Below, one piece after another: positions 53,223 to 64,000 of a stretch of DNA of 64,000 nucleotides. Both the position numbers and the translations under genes were made by a program. This DNA comes from Methylovorus glucosotrophus (GTDB lineage: Bacteria > Pseudomonadota > Gammaproteobacteria > Burkholderiales > Methylophilaceae), in the NCBI RefSeq assembly GCF_009858335.1, contig NZ_VMSE01000001.1, positions 930,001 through 994,000 of the forward strand. The letters are read 5' to 3'. The notes under the pieces are model-generated. The model worked only from the letters and a program-made list of their open reading frames with translations. It was not told where the DNA came from and ran no database searches. How positions within the stretch are numbered: position 1 is the first letter of the stretch; each line of letters starts with the position of its first letter.

Positions 53223-53872
53223 GCTGTCAGGGTTCCTTGCTCCAGGCGCAGCACCCGTGCCCCTGAGTTCGCGATTTCATGCTGGTCATGCGTGGCGACA
53301 ATAACGGTGACGCCCACTTGCTGAAAAGCGTAGAAGATCGCCATGATTTCTTCGGCATAGCCTTCATCCAGGTTGCCGGTCGGTTCATCTGCAATCAGGA
53401 TGGACGGCCGACTGACCACGGCACGGGCAATCGCCAGCCGCTGCTGTTCGCCACCTGACAGGGTGATGGGCATGGCTTTTTCCTTGCCGAGCAGGCCGAC
53501 TTTGTCCAGCGCGGCGCGTATGCGCTTGCCGGCTTCATGACCGGTAATGCCATTGATATAAAGCGGCAAGGCGACATTTTCAAAGCAGTTGCGGTCGTAA
53601 AGCAGCTTGTGATCCTGAAACACCAGGCCGAATTTGCGGCGCAAAAAGGGCAGTGCCGCGGCACGCAGCTTGCTGACATTCTGGTTGCCGATCAGGACGG
53701 TGCCTGAGGTTGGCCGTTCGGTGGCGGCGATCAGCTTTAGTAATGTACTTTTACCGGCACCTGACGCTCCCGCAACAAATACCAGTTCGCCTGGTTCAAT
53801 ACTGAAACTGACATTGCGCAGGATTTGCTCACTGCCGGGGTAGCGTTTGCTGACCTGGTCAAATTTAATCAT
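53219..53872 (-). CDS. ftsE: Cell division ATPase FtsE
   Basis: 217 residues with Walker A ([12 protein letters not shown]), Q-loop (FGLVFQDH), signature (LSGGEQQR), Walker B ([12 protein letters not shown]) and H-loop (VATHD). It is the ATPase partner of FtsX. It is coupled to ftsX by a four-base overlap and follows ftsY. Confidence 0.95.
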   Translation of the reverse strand: MIKFDQVSKRYPGSEQILRNVSFSIEPGELVFVAGASGAGKSTLLKLIAATERPTSGTVLIGNQNVSKLRAAALPFLRRKFGLVFQDHKLLYDRNCFENVALPLYINGITGHEAGKRIRAALDKVGLLGKEKAMPITLSGGEQQRLAIARAVVSRPSILIADEPTGNLDEGYAEEIMAIFYAFQQVGVTVIVATHDQHEIANSGARVLRLEQGTLTA

Positions 53873-53905
53873 CTCGGCTCCTGCGCAGCGTGTATGAAAA
53901 GCCCA

Positions 53906-54931
53906 TCACGAAAACAGCGCATCTACAAATTCCTCTGCCTTGAACGGCCGCAGGTCGGCAATGCTTTCGCCCACGCCGATATAACGGATGGGGATGGGCC
54001 GCGCCTGGGCAATCGCCGCGATCACACCGCCCTTGGCCGTGCCATCCAGCTTGCTCAGCACCAGGCCGGTCACGCCCAGGGCATCATCAAACGCCTTGAC
54101 CTGGCTGATGGCGTTCTGGCCGGTATTGGCATCCAGCACCAGCAGGATTTCATGCGGCGCGCCCGGCAATGCCTTGCCGATCACACGCTGCACCTTGCGA
54201 ATTTCTTCCATCAGGTTGAGCTGGGTTGGCAGGCGGCCGGCGGTGTCGGCCAGCACGATATCAATATTGCGTGCCTTGGCGGAGTTCACTGCATCAAAAA
54301 TCACGGCAGCCGGATCGCCACTTTCCTGGGCAACCACATGCACATTGTTGCGATCACCCCAGGCTTGCAATTGCTCGCGAGCGGCGGCACGGAAGGTATC
54401 GCCGGCGGCGATCAGCACGGATTTGCCTTGCGCCTGAAACAGATTGGCCAGCTTGCCGATGCTGGTGGTTTTGCCAGCCCCATTGACGCCGGCCAGCATG
54501 ATGACAAACGGCTGGTGGGTGGTGGTTACCAGCGGTTTTTCCAGCGGGGCCAGCAGCTCTAGCAGGGCATCTTTCAGGGCCTGTTTCAGCTGGGTGGTGT
54601 CGCTCAGGCTCTGGCGTTTTACGCGCTGGCGTATCTGTTCCAGCAGCGCTTGCGTGGCGGCGACGCCAACATCGGAGGTGAGCAGGATGGTTTCCAGCTC
54701 TTCGTATACATCTTCATCGATCTTGCCGCCACCGAACAGGCTGGCCAGCTGATTGCCCAGCTGGCTGCGTGTTTTTGCCAGGCCGTTTTTCAGACGCTCA
54801 GTCCAGCTCAGCTTGTTTTCAGCGGCAGATTCCGTGGGGGCTGGAGCGGCGGGAGTCTCGGGCGCAGGGGTGCTGGCTGGCACATCTGGCGTGGGAGGGG
54901 GTGTCTTGTCTTTTTTGAAAAAATCGAACAT
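53906..54931 (-). CDS. ftsY: Signal recognition particle receptor FtsY
   Basis: About 341 residues from ATG 54931 (the upstream TTG is weaker). A Pro/Ala-rich N-terminal region (about 10-45, PAPETPAAPAPTESAA) leads to the NG domain with P-loop (GVNGAGKTTSIGKLA), DTFRAAAREQL, DTAGR and the SKLDGTAKGG motif. It docks the SRP-ribosome complex to the membrane. It is the first gene of the ftsY-ftsE-ftsX-ribA run and is divergent from the peptidase genes. Confidence 0.95.
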   Translation of the reverse strand: MFDFFKKDKTPPPTPDVPASTPAPETPAAPAPTESAAENKLSWTERLKNGLAKTRSQLGNQLASLFGGGKIDEDVYEELETILLTSDVGVAATQALLEQIRQRVKRQSLSDTTQLKQALKDALLELLAPLEKPLVTTTHQPFVIMLAGVNGAGKTTSIGKLANLFQAQGKSVLIAAGDTFRAAAREQLQAWGDRNNVHVVAQESGDPAAVIFDAVNSAKARNIDIVLADTAGRLPTQLNLMEEIRKVQRVIGKALPGAPHEILLVLDANTGQNAISQVKAFDDALGVTGLVLSKLDGTAKGGVIAAIAQARPIPIRYIGVGESIADLRPFKAEEFVDALFS

Positions 54932-55207
54932 ACGCTTCAACTAGAATTTCGCCTTATTTTAGTCGTATTCGGCCGCCCATGCACGAATCTATTCACGCCA
55001 TCGCACCGCGAAACTAAGTGATTGGTCATGGGTCAGACGCCTGTACGTTGCATAGCCCACGGCACTGCTGGCTTGAAAGTTGATCGGGCCGTCAGGCGCC
55101 TTGGCTATAATGATGCTGAAGAGCAAGGAACGTTACCGCGCGAGGGGATGCTGCCAGGCATGCACCGCGGGGTGTGGTTGCTGCTCTAATCAAAGGAGAA
55201 CAATAAG

Positions 55208-56587
55208 GTGTTGAGTCGCAAATTAGTCAGGATCGTCATGCTGCTGGGCCTGGTGCCCAGTGTCACATTACCCGGCGTAGCCGCCGCAGAAACCCAGGAA
55301 TTCAAGCTCAGCAATGGCCTGCGTCTGATCGTGCAGGAAGATCATCGCTCCCCGGTCGTGGTGTCGCAGGTGTGGTATCGCGCTGGCAGTATTGATGAAG
55401 TGAACGGCAAGACCGGCGTGGCCCACTTGCTGGAACACATGATGTTCAAAGGCACCAAGAACGTAAAGCCAGGCCAGTTCTCCCGCCTGGTGGCCGCAGC
55501 CGGTGGCCGTGAAAATGCCTTTACCAGCCGCGATTACACCGCCTATTACCAGCAGCTGGAAAAATCCAAGCTGCCACTGTCATTCAAGCTTGAATCCGAC
55601 CGCATGGCCAATCTGCAATTGACCAAGGAAGAGTTCTCCAAGGAAATCAAGGTGGTGATGGAAGAGCGCCGCTGGCGCACGGAAGACAAGCCGCAATCCA
55701 CCGTGGCGGAGCAATATCAGTCTGTGGTGTTTCAGGCGCACCCCTATGCCCGCCCGGTGGTGGGCTGGATGAATGACCTCGAAAACATGACCGTGGAAGA
55801 TGCACGCGAGTGGTACAACAACTGGTATGCCCCCAACAATGCGACCGTAGTCGTGGTCGGTGATGTGAAGGCACAGGAAGTCTACAAGCTGGCCCAGCAA
55901 TATTTTGGCCCGCTGAAGCCGCGCAAATTGCCCGTGCGCAAGCCGCAGCTGGAACCCGCACAAAAAGGTGAGCGTCGTCTGATCGTCAAGGCGCCCGCCC
56001 GCTTGCCTTATGTGCTGATGGGCTACCATGTGCCGGCCCTGCGGGATCCGGTCAATGACTGGGAACCCTACGCGCTGGAGATACTGGCCGGTGTGCTGGA
56101 TGGCAATGCCTCGGCCCGCCTGACGCAGAATCTGGTGCGCAACCAGCAGATCGCCGTGGATGTGGGCGCAGGCTATGACCTTACCCAGCGCGGTGCGACC
56201 AGCCTGTTTGAGCTGGATGGCTCGCCCAGTGAAGGCAAGACCGCCGCTGACATTGAGGCTGCGCTATTGCAGCAGATCGAGGATATCAAGCAATCCGGTG
56301 TCACCGAGGATGAGCTGAACCGCGTCAAGGCGCAGGTGATTGCGGCGGATGTGTACCAACGCGATTCCATGTTCAACCAGGCCATGCAGATTGGCCAGCT
56401 TGAAACCATCGGTTTCTCATGGCGCTTTCTCAAGGATTACCCCGAGAAGCTGAAGCAGGTGACACCGCAGCAGGTGCAGGAAGTGGCGCGCAAATATCTC
56501 ACGCGTGACAACCTCACCGTGGCGACGCTGGATCCGCAGCCGATTGATCCTAACGCCAAGCCCAAGGGCCGGCCCAGCGATCATTAA
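55208..56587 (+). CDS. M16-family zinc peptidase (catalytic)
   Basis: 459 residues from GTG 55208, nine bases after GGAG. It has a signal peptide (ending near GVAAAE), then the M16 start (ISxGLR-like NGLRLIVQEDHRSPVV) and the inverted zinc motif HLLEHMMF, with the third ligand Glu downstream. It is an insulinase/PqqL-like peptidase expected in the periplasm. It is paired with a second M16 gene 68 bases downstream; the two probably form a heterodimer. Confidence 0.93.
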   Translation: MLSRKLVRIVMLLGLVPSVTLPGVAAAETQEFKLSNGLRLIVQEDHRSPVVVSQVWYRAGSIDEVNGKTGVAHLLEHMMFKGTKNVKPGQFSRLVAAAGGRENAFTSRDYTAYYQQLEKSKLPLSFKLESDRMANLQLTKEEFSKEIKVVMEERRWRTEDKPQSTVAEQYQSVVFQAHPYARPVVGWMNDLENMTVEDAREWYNNWYAPNNATVVVVGDVKAQEVYKLAQQYFGPLKPRKLPVRKPQLEPAQKGERRLIVKAPARLPYVLMGYHVPALRDPVNDWEPYALEILAGVLDGNASARLTQNLVRNQQIAVDVGAGYDLTQRGATSLFELDGSPSEGKTAADIEAALLQQIEDIKQSGVTEDELNRVKAQVIAADVYQRDSMFNQAMQIGQLETIGFSWRFLKDYPEKLKQVTPQQVQEVARKYLTRDNLTVATLDPQPIDPNAKPKGRPSDH

Positions 56588-56655
56588 TCCCGGCAACCGG
56601 GCAGGGCCGAGCGTCTTGCCCAGACACTGAACTTACGGAATTCAAAGGTAACCCC

Positions 56656-57961
56656 ATGTTGATCAAAAAACTTTACGCAAAATGCCTGACAGGCATGGCC
56701 GCCGTGCTGTTGAGCGTATCTGCCCAGGCGGCGGTGAATATCCAGCAATGGAAAACCGCCAATGGCGCCGATGTTTACTTTGTTGAAAATCACGATTTGC
56801 CCATCATTGATCTCAGCGTCAATTTTGCAGCGGGCAGCGCACGCGATGTGGCCGATAAATCCGGCCTGGCAGGCATGACGCGCTATCTGATGACCCTGGG
56901 CGCGGCCGGGATGAGCGATGAGGAAATCTCGCGCAAGATGGCCGATGTCGGGGCCATCATGGGTGGCGAGCTGGATGCAGACCGTGCCGCCTTCAAGCTG
57001 CGCACCCTGAGTCAGGCCCGCGAGCGCGAGCAGGCGCTGGATATTTTCGCCAAGGTGCTGCAACAGCCTGATTTCCCACAGGCGACGCTGGAGCGCGAGA
57101 AAGCCCGCGCCATTGCCGGTCTGCAGGAAGCTGCGACCCAGCCTGAAAGCATCGCCAGCAAGGCCTTCATGAAAGCCTTGTACGGCAAGCACCCTTATGC
57201 GCTGGATGACGGAGGCGAGCCGGAAACCATTGCCGCACTGAAGCGGGATGATCTGCAGGCGTTTTACCAGCAGCACTACGGCGCTAAAGGCGCGGTGATT
57301 GCCATGATAGGCGACATGACGCGCGAAGAAGCGAACCAGATTGCCGAGCGCCTGACAGCAAAACTGCCTGCCGTGGAGGCGCAACCGGCTTTGCCAGCAG
57401 TGACTTTCCCTGAGCGTGCCGTGGATGAGCGCATCCAGCATCCGGCGACCCAGTCTCATATTCTGCTGGGTTACCCTGGCGTCAAGCGCGGCGATGCGGA
57501 TTACTTTCCCCTCTATGTCGGCAATTACATTCTCGGTGGCGGTGGCTTTGTTTCACGCCTGACTGAAGAGGTGCGCGAGAAGCGCGGGCTGGTCTACAGC
57601 GTGTATAGCTACTTCATGCCCATGGCCGAGCTGGGGCCATTCCAGATCGGTTTGCAAACCAAGCGCGAGCAATCTGCGGAAGCGATGAAAGTGGTGGAGC
57701 AGACCCTGGAAAAATTCATGCAGGGCGGCGTGACCGAAGCCGAGCTGGTGGCGGCCAAGCAGAATATCACCGGTGGTTTTCCGCTACGCCTAGACAGCAA
57801 CAGCAAGATTCTGGATTACCTGGCAGTGATCGGCTTCTACAAGCTGCCACTGACCTATCTGGAAGATTTCAACAAAAATATCAATAGCGTGACCACGGCC
57901 CAGATCAAGGATGCATTCAGTCGCCGTATTGATACCCACAAACTGGTCACGGTGGTGGTCG

Positions 57962-57972
<11 letters not shown>
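56656..57972 (+). CDS. M16-family peptidase, non-catalytic partner
   Basis: 438 residues with a signal peptide (VSAQAAVN). It has the M16 fold, but the zinc motif is lost: the segment equivalent to HxxEH reads LAGMTRYLMTLGAAG. It keeps the C-terminal features (RLTEEVREKRGLVYSVYSYF). It matches the inactive subunit seen in bacterial M16B pairs. It overlaps rsmD. Confidence 0.92.
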
Positions 57973-59318
<1,346 letters not shown>

Positions 59319-59440
59319 GTTCCTCCGTTTATCCAGGCGGGAATTTTTCATGTAAGTAAACATTGTTAATCTTCAGGCATAATTTTTGCCTGCATACAGC
59401 CATATCGTCCATTGCACGGACTTCATTGCCTAGGATTAAC

Positions 59441-61210
59441 ATGACGCCGGTTTCCTCTTCGCTTACCTCTTATGAGGCGCCTGATCGCAGCGCATCTGCT
59501 GCGCCAGCGACGTCTGCCATGTCGACACGCCCGCCAGATGCCAATATCAGCATTGCCGGCCTGGGAGCGCGGCTCTCGCATCTGATGCGCCAATTGCTCA
59601 ATACCGAAAGCACCCAGTCGGCGCGTTTTGTCGAAGTGGAGAACCGTGTTGGTGCAATGACCATGGAAGTGGAGGCGGTCACCGAGCGTATGCAAACCAG
59701 CATGCACGAAGCCGAACAGCTGCGCGAGCAATCCCAGCAGGATTTCTCGCAAGCCAGCAGTGAGTTGTCGCAAGGCTTGTGGCAACTGGAGCAAAGCTTG
59801 TCAGAAAAACTGACCAAGGTGAATGAGGTGGTGCGGGGCCTGGAGCGCGTGGGCCGCGAACTGGAGCTGATTGCCGTCAATGCCGCCATACAGGCCGCGC
59901 ACGCCGGTGAGGCGGGGCGCAGTTTCAGCGTGGTGGCGGATCATGTGCGCCAGCTGGCGCGGCATACCGTCCAGAATGCGAATGAAGTCTCGCAGATGCT
60001 GGATTTCAAGGATTTTCAGCAGCAGCTGATCGGCTTCGGGCATTCCAGCCGCGAAAATGTCGACCAGGTGGACAAGCAGACGGTGGCGGCGTTTTCCAAG
60101 GTGCAGCAGGCGTTTGGCGAGATACGTACTTCCATGCAGACACTGGTGGAGCATGGCAAGGTGATCGAGACCATGCACCATCTGGATCGCGGCAGTTACC
60201 AGGGGCAGCGCGTCAAAGTGGCCTGGGCCAAGGAGCTGGCTGAAGATTTGCAGAAAAGTGCTGGCGTCACCGAGCTGCAACTGCCCCTGCATTTGGCGCG
60301 TGTACTGCGCAAGGATGGCGGCTACAAACCACAGGCTTATGATCGCCTGAACGATATTTTGCAGCGCGGGGTTTTGCGCGTGGCGATTGAGCCTTCATTC
60401 AAGGGCTTGTCGTTCCGGCTGCGCCCCGGTGAAGCATTGCGCGGACTGGATGTGGAATATGCTACGGCCTTTGCGCGTTACCTCGGCGTGCAGATCGAGT
60501 TTATCGAGCATCCCTGGGATCAATGCGTGGATTTGCTGCACATCGGCCGCAGTCGCGGCGAACCGGAGGCGGATCTGGTGTGGAGTGCCTTGCCGCCCAG
60601 TGCCAGCTATTACAAGGTCGCTTATTCCGATGCCTATACCTATTTGCATTACATGCTGGCGCGGCGGGCAGGGGATGAGCGCATCAGCGGCCTGGGCAGT
60701 CTGCAGGGCAAGGTGCTGGGCTGCATCAACGACCCTGGCGCCTTTGCCACGCTGGAGGCGGCAGGTCTGCGCTGGAGCAAGCACAAGCGCGAGGAGCGCG
60801 GCACCATACGGCTGGCCAACCTGATTGCCTACACCGATCAGTCCATCATTCACGATGCGCTTGCCGATGGCAAGATCGACGCCTTTGCCGTAGACCAGCC
60901 CATCTTTGCCTGGGCCTGCAATGGCAAGGACAGTCCCTGGCATGGCCGCATTGAGTTGCTCAATGGCAATATCGCGCCCAGCCCCTGGTATTACACGGTG
61001 GCTGTCGCCGATGATCCGGCCAGCTATACCTTGCTGCAGCATGTGAATGCCTTCATCCGTGACTTCAGCCGCACGCGAGAGCGCGAGACGCTGGAGCTGC
61101 GCTGGCAGTTCTATCCCGTACATGGCACGGCAGGCTATCAGGGGGAAGCCGGAAGTTTGCGCGGTGAGCCCGAGCTTTATCGTGACTGGCTTCAGCAGCA
61201 GCCCGCATAG
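59441..61210 (+). CDS. Soluble MCP-like signalling domain fused to a C-terminal SBP_bac_3 domain
   Basis: About 589 residues from ATG 59441, preceded by TAGGA. No signal peptide or membrane helix is visible, so it should be cytoplasmic. Residues about 60-240 form a long coiled coil with a chemoreceptor-like tip (LELIAVNAAIQAAHAGEAG, then SVVADHVRQLARHT), though the region just before the tip differs from the canonical one. Residues about 310-580 form a family 3 solute-binding fold (GVLRVAIEPSFKGLSFRL, LRGLDVEYATAFARYLG, DAFAVDQPIFAW). Such domains normally lie outside the cell at the N-terminus of receptors; here the order is reversed. The function is unknown. Confidence 0.8.
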   Translation: MTPVSSSLTSYEAPDRSASAAPATSAMSTRPPDANISIAGLGARLSHLMRQLLNTESTQSARFVEVENRVGAMTMEVEAVTERMQTSMHEAEQLREQSQQDFSQASSELSQGLWQLEQSLSEKLTKVNEVVRGLERVGRELELIAVNAAIQAAHAGEAGRSFSVVADHVRQLARHTVQNANEVSQMLDFKDFQQQLIGFGHSSRENVDQVDKQTVAAFSKVQQAFGEIRTSMQTLVEHGKVIETMHHLDRGSYQGQRVKVAWAKELAEDLQKSAGVTELQLPLHLARVLRKDGGYKPQAYDRLNDILQRGVLRVAIEPSFKGLSFRLRPGEALRGLDVEYATAFARYLGVQIEFIEHPWDQCVDLLHIGRSRGEPEADLVWSALPPSASYYKVAYSDAYTYLHYMLARRAGDERISGLGSLQGKVLGCINDPGAFATLEAAGLRWSKHKREERGTIRLANLIAYTDQSIIHDALADGKIDAFAVDQPIFAWACNGKDSPWHGRIELLNGNIAPSPWYYTVAVADDPASYTLLQHVNAFIRDFSRTRERETLELRWQFYPVHGTAGYQGEAGSLRGEPELYRDWLQQQPA

Positions 61211-61227
61211 GCCTATAAGTCTGCAAA

Positions 61228-61250
61228 GGCCTATAGCGAAGGCCTATAAT
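61228..61250 (+). promoter_or_regulatory. Likely gloA promoter within a triple GGCCTATA repeat
   Basis: GGCCTATA occurs at 61210-61217, 61228-61235 and 61241-61248. The last overlaps a perfect TATAAT (61245-61250), 42 bases before the gloA start; a weak -35 (CTGCAA, 61221-61226) lies 18 bases upstream. Confidence 0.5.
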
Positions 61251-61291
61251 AGGGCAGTTAATTCAACAATAAACTGCCATGAGGAGAGACC

Positions 61292-61681
61292 ATGCGACTG
61301 TTACACACCATGCTGCGCGTCGGCAATCTTGATAAATCCATTGCGTTTTACACCCAGGTGCTGGGCATGCAGGTGTTGCGCAAACACGAATACCCGGACG
61401 GCAAATTCACCCTGGCGTTTGTCGGTTACGGCAACGAACAGGACAACACTGTGCTGGAACTGACCTATAACTGGGGCACCGAAAGTTACGACAAGGGCAA
61501 TGCCTATGGCCATATCGCCATCGAGGTGGACGATGCCTACAAAGCCTGTGAAGCCGTGAAGCAGGCAGGCGGCAAGGTTGTTCGTGAGGCTGGTCCCATG
61601 ATGCACGGCACCACGGTCATTGCCTTTATTGAAGACCCCGATGGTTACAAGGTCGAGTTCATCCAGAAAGGCACTTTTTAA
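61292..61681 (+). CDS. gloA: Lactoylglutathione lyase (glyoxalase I)
   Basis: 129 residues. [20 protein letters not shown] with the first metal His, TLELTYNWG, and HIAIEVDD and [14 protein letters not shown] with the later ligands match glyoxalase I. It converts the methylglyoxal-glutathione adduct to S-lactoylglutathione. A GAGGAGAG site precedes it. Confidence 0.96.
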   Translation: MRLLHTMLRVGNLDKSIAFYTQVLGMQVLRKHEYPDGKFTLAFVGYGNEQDNTVLELTYNWGTESYDKGNAYGHIAIEVDDAYKACEAVKQAGGKVVREAGPMMHGTTVIAFIEDPDGYKVEFIQKGTF

Positions 61682-61690
61682 TACGCCTTG

Positions 61691-61709
61691 ATGGCGGATC
61701 GTCCGCCAT
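61691..61709 (+). terminator. Hairpin after gloA, first
   Basis: ATGGCGGA, loop TCG, TCCGCCAT, 10 bases after the stop. Confidence 0.5.
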
Positions 61710-61713
61710 ACTG

Positions 61714-61749
61714 AAAAAAGGCTGGCCCGGCATGTGGCCAGCCTTTTCA
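61714..61749 (+). terminator. Intrinsic terminator of gloA
   Basis: AAAAGGCTGGCC (61716-61727) / GGCCAGCCTTTT (61736-61747). Confidence 0.88.
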
Positions 61750-61888
61750 TTGCATTTACCACCCAAACGGCAAGATGCGCCTACAAGCAAATCAGCCAGT
61801 GCCGGGCATCGCCTCGCCTTCGATGCCTCCACAATATCCCGATGCACCGCTACAAAAGCGGTTTTTCACCCTGTGATGGAGAGATATT

Positions 61889-62884
61889 GTGAACATACTT
61901 GATCCGTTGATTAAACCCTTTACACAAGACCCATACCGCGGAATGGACCCTGAAACGCGTGCTTTTCTGCAAACATTGGCCGAGGCGGACAGCACCCCCA
62001 TGGAGAAGCTGAGCCCAGCCGAAGCACGGCAGGTGCTGGAACAGGCGCAACAGGAAACCGTGGTCGACCTCAGCGGCATTGACACGCGGCAACTGACGAT
62101 CGATTGCGAAGGCCACGTCATCGAGCTTGATATCGTACGCCCCGCGGCCTCCGGCACGGCGCCTTTGCCGGTGGTGATGTTCTTTCACGGTGGAGGCTGG
62201 GTGCTGGGCGATTTCCCTACGCATAAACGCCTGGTACGTGACATTGCCGTGCTGTCAGGCTGTGCGGTGGTGTTCGTCAATTACACACGGTCGCCCGAGG
62301 CGGAGTATCCGACAGCGGTGATTCAGGCCTATCTCGCCACCAAATGGATAGCTGAAAATGGATACGAGGTAGGGCTGGATGGTCAGCGACTCGCCGTGGC
62401 GGGCAATAGCGCCGGCGGCAATATGGCCACCGCAGTTTGCCTGATGGCCAAAGACCGTTTCGGTCCGACCATCCGTCATCAAACCTTGTTCTGGCCGGTG
62501 ACCGATACCAATTTCGATACCGGCTCATACGACGATTTTGAAGATGGCTATTTCCTCACGCGCAACATGATGAAGTGGTTCTGGGACAATTACACGACCA
62601 ATGATGAGTCGCGCGCCGAGGTCTATGCGTCGCCTTTGAAGGCCGATCCCGAGCAGTTGCAGGGCTTGCCGCCTGCCTTGATCCAGACCGCGGAATGCGA
62701 TGTGCTGCGCGATGAAGGCGAAGCCTATGCTCGTCTGCTGAATGAGGCGGGCGTCAAGGTGACTGCCACTCGTTACATTGGCACCATCCATGATTTTGGC
62801 TTGCTCAATGCACTCGCATTGACACCGCCTGCCCGGGCTGCCCTCAATCAGGCAGCACAGGAAATCCGCAAGCATCTGGCCTGA
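61889..62884 (+). CDS. Alpha/beta hydrolase, HSL-like (family IV) esterase
   Basis: 331 residues from GTG 61889, after GGAGAG. The oxyanion motif HGGGWVLGDF, nucleophile GNSAGGNMA, acid residue in ECDVLRDEGEAY and His in TIHDFGLL give a full triad. It is a carboxylesterase/lipase of the hormone-sensitive lipase family; the substrate is unknown. No signal peptide. Confidence 0.93.
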   Translation: MNILDPLIKPFTQDPYRGMDPETRAFLQTLAEADSTPMEKLSPAEARQVLEQAQQETVVDLSGIDTRQLTIDCEGHVIELDIVRPAASGTAPLPVVMFFHGGGWVLGDFPTHKRLVRDIAVLSGCAVVFVNYTRSPEAEYPTAVIQAYLATKWIAENGYEVGLDGQRLAVAGNSAGGNMATAVCLMAKDRFGPTIRHQTLFWPVTDTNFDTGSYDDFEDGYFLTRNMMKWFWDNYTTNDESRAEVYASPLKADPEQLQGLPPALIQTAECDVLRDEGEAYARLLNEAGVKVTATRYIGTIHDFGLLNALALTPPARAALNQAAQEIRKHLA

Positions 62885-62900
62885 TAGCGTTTTTTGCTGT

Positions 62901-62929
62901 TTGACGCATGGCGGCAGATTGATTAAGAT
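62901..62929 (+). promoter_or_regulatory. Sigma-70-like promoter of leuL/leuA
   Basis: TTGACG (62901-62906), 17 bases, TAAGAT (62924-62929). Transcription would start about six bases later, at or next to the leader ATG (62936). Confidence 0.6.
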
Positions 62930-62949
62930 GCTGCCATGCGTCAATTTTT
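62901..62949 (+). terminator. Hairpin with T-run overlapping the promoter and leader start
   Basis: TTGACGCATGGC (62901-62912) and GCCATGCGTCAA (62933-62944) are exact inverted repeats followed by TTTTT. This would end the esterase transcript; it also places the leader ATG in the right arm. Confidence 0.65.
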
Positions 62950-63022
62950 GAACATCTCCGCACTCTCCCTGCAGCTGGCCGACCTCCTCGGCCTGCGACT
63001 GCTGCGCGTCGCGCGCATCTAA
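62936..63022 (+). CDS. leuL: Leucine-rich leader peptide of leuA
   Basis: 28 residues, nine of them Leu (MRQFLNISALSLQLADLLG, then LRLLRVARI), ending 223 bases before leuA. Such peptides sense leucyl-tRNA supply in attenuation control. There is no Shine-Dalgarno; the promoter geometry suggests the mRNA begins at this ATG, i.e. leaderless translation. Leu codons are mostly CTG and CTC, not rare ones. Confidence 0.75.
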   Translation: MRQFLNISALSLQLADLLGLRLLRVARI

Positions 63023-63052
63023 ATTCTCCCCCTATTGTTGGCTTTACCCGCT

Positions 63053-63076
63053 GCCCGTCTCGTGTGAGACCGGGGC
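63053..63076 (+). promoter_or_regulatory. Hairpin in the leuA leader
   Basis: GCCCGTCTC, GTGT, GAGAC-C-GGGGC (one bulge). Candidate attenuator or antiterminator stem. Confidence 0.5.
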
Positions 63077-63109
63077 TGATCCATCGCTATTTCAGAAAGA
63101 GCGACCCCC

Positions 63110-64000
<891 letters not shown>

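Overview
The window looks like chromosomal DNA of a Gram-negative betaproteobacterium. The evidence is the FtsY-FtsE-FtsX block beside two M16 peptidases, rsmD, coaD and a YfhL-type ferredoxin, an ETF/ETF-QO locus, a PEP-CTERM protein, a NodT-type RND pump and a type I secretion operon. A Methylophilaceae/Nitrosomonadales origin is plausible, but family level cannot be proven from this sequence alone. I saw no rRNA, tRNA, CRISPR array, insertion sequence or prophage gene. Coding density is high and base composition is fairly even, so most of the window is ordinary core and shell genome with a few accessory loci.

Layout. 1-10.8 kb: end of a type I secretion operon, with an HlyD adaptor (cut by the window edge), a MotA/TolQ/ExbB-like channel protein with a long coiled coil, a 2205-residue RTX adhesin built from 17 repeat units, and the ABC exporter. 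10.9-14.6 kb: class II aldolase, PEP-CTERM protein, an unusual Nramp-family transporter and an EamA protein, all on the minus strand. 14.9-18.6 kb: an autotransporter and a lipoprotein hydrolase. 18.8-22.5 kb: a pqiA-pqiA-pqiB-pqiC intermembrane lipid transport operon with a split PqiA. 22.5-34 kb: GNAT, SsuE-like flavin reductase, EAL protein, CptA-like phosphoethanolamine transferase, DUF2141 protein, small Pro-rich protein, MFS transporter, a TonB receptor under a cobalamin riboswitch, a lipoprotein and a patatin. 34-43 kb: an SBP-GGDEF-EAL sensor, then a tetR-OMF-MFP-RND efflux operon. 43-46 kb: small hypothetical and stress genes. 46-51.6 kb: an electron-transfer flavoprotein locus in which lysR and ETF-QO face etfB-etfA-fpr. 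51.7-59.3 kb: ribA-ftsX-ftsE-ftsY facing M16-M16-rsmD-coaD-fdx. 59.4-64 kb: a soluble chemoreceptor-like protein with a C-terminal solute-binding domain, gloA, an esterase, and a leucine-rich leader peptide before leuA, which is cut by the window end.

Most notable points: (1) the MotA/ExbB-like gene inside the RTX secretion operon, reminiscent of the Salmonella SPI-4 SiiAB/SiiE system but with a different architecture; (2) the cytoplasmic MCP-like protein with reversed domain order and a solute-binding fold inside the cell; (3) the leuA leader, whose promoter geometry puts the transcription start at the ATG of a Leu-rich peptide, followed by a second small ORF; (4) the B12 riboswitch, which reassigns a siderophore-like receptor to cobalamin; (5) an orphan intrinsic terminator near 43.08 kb that may end a small RNA.
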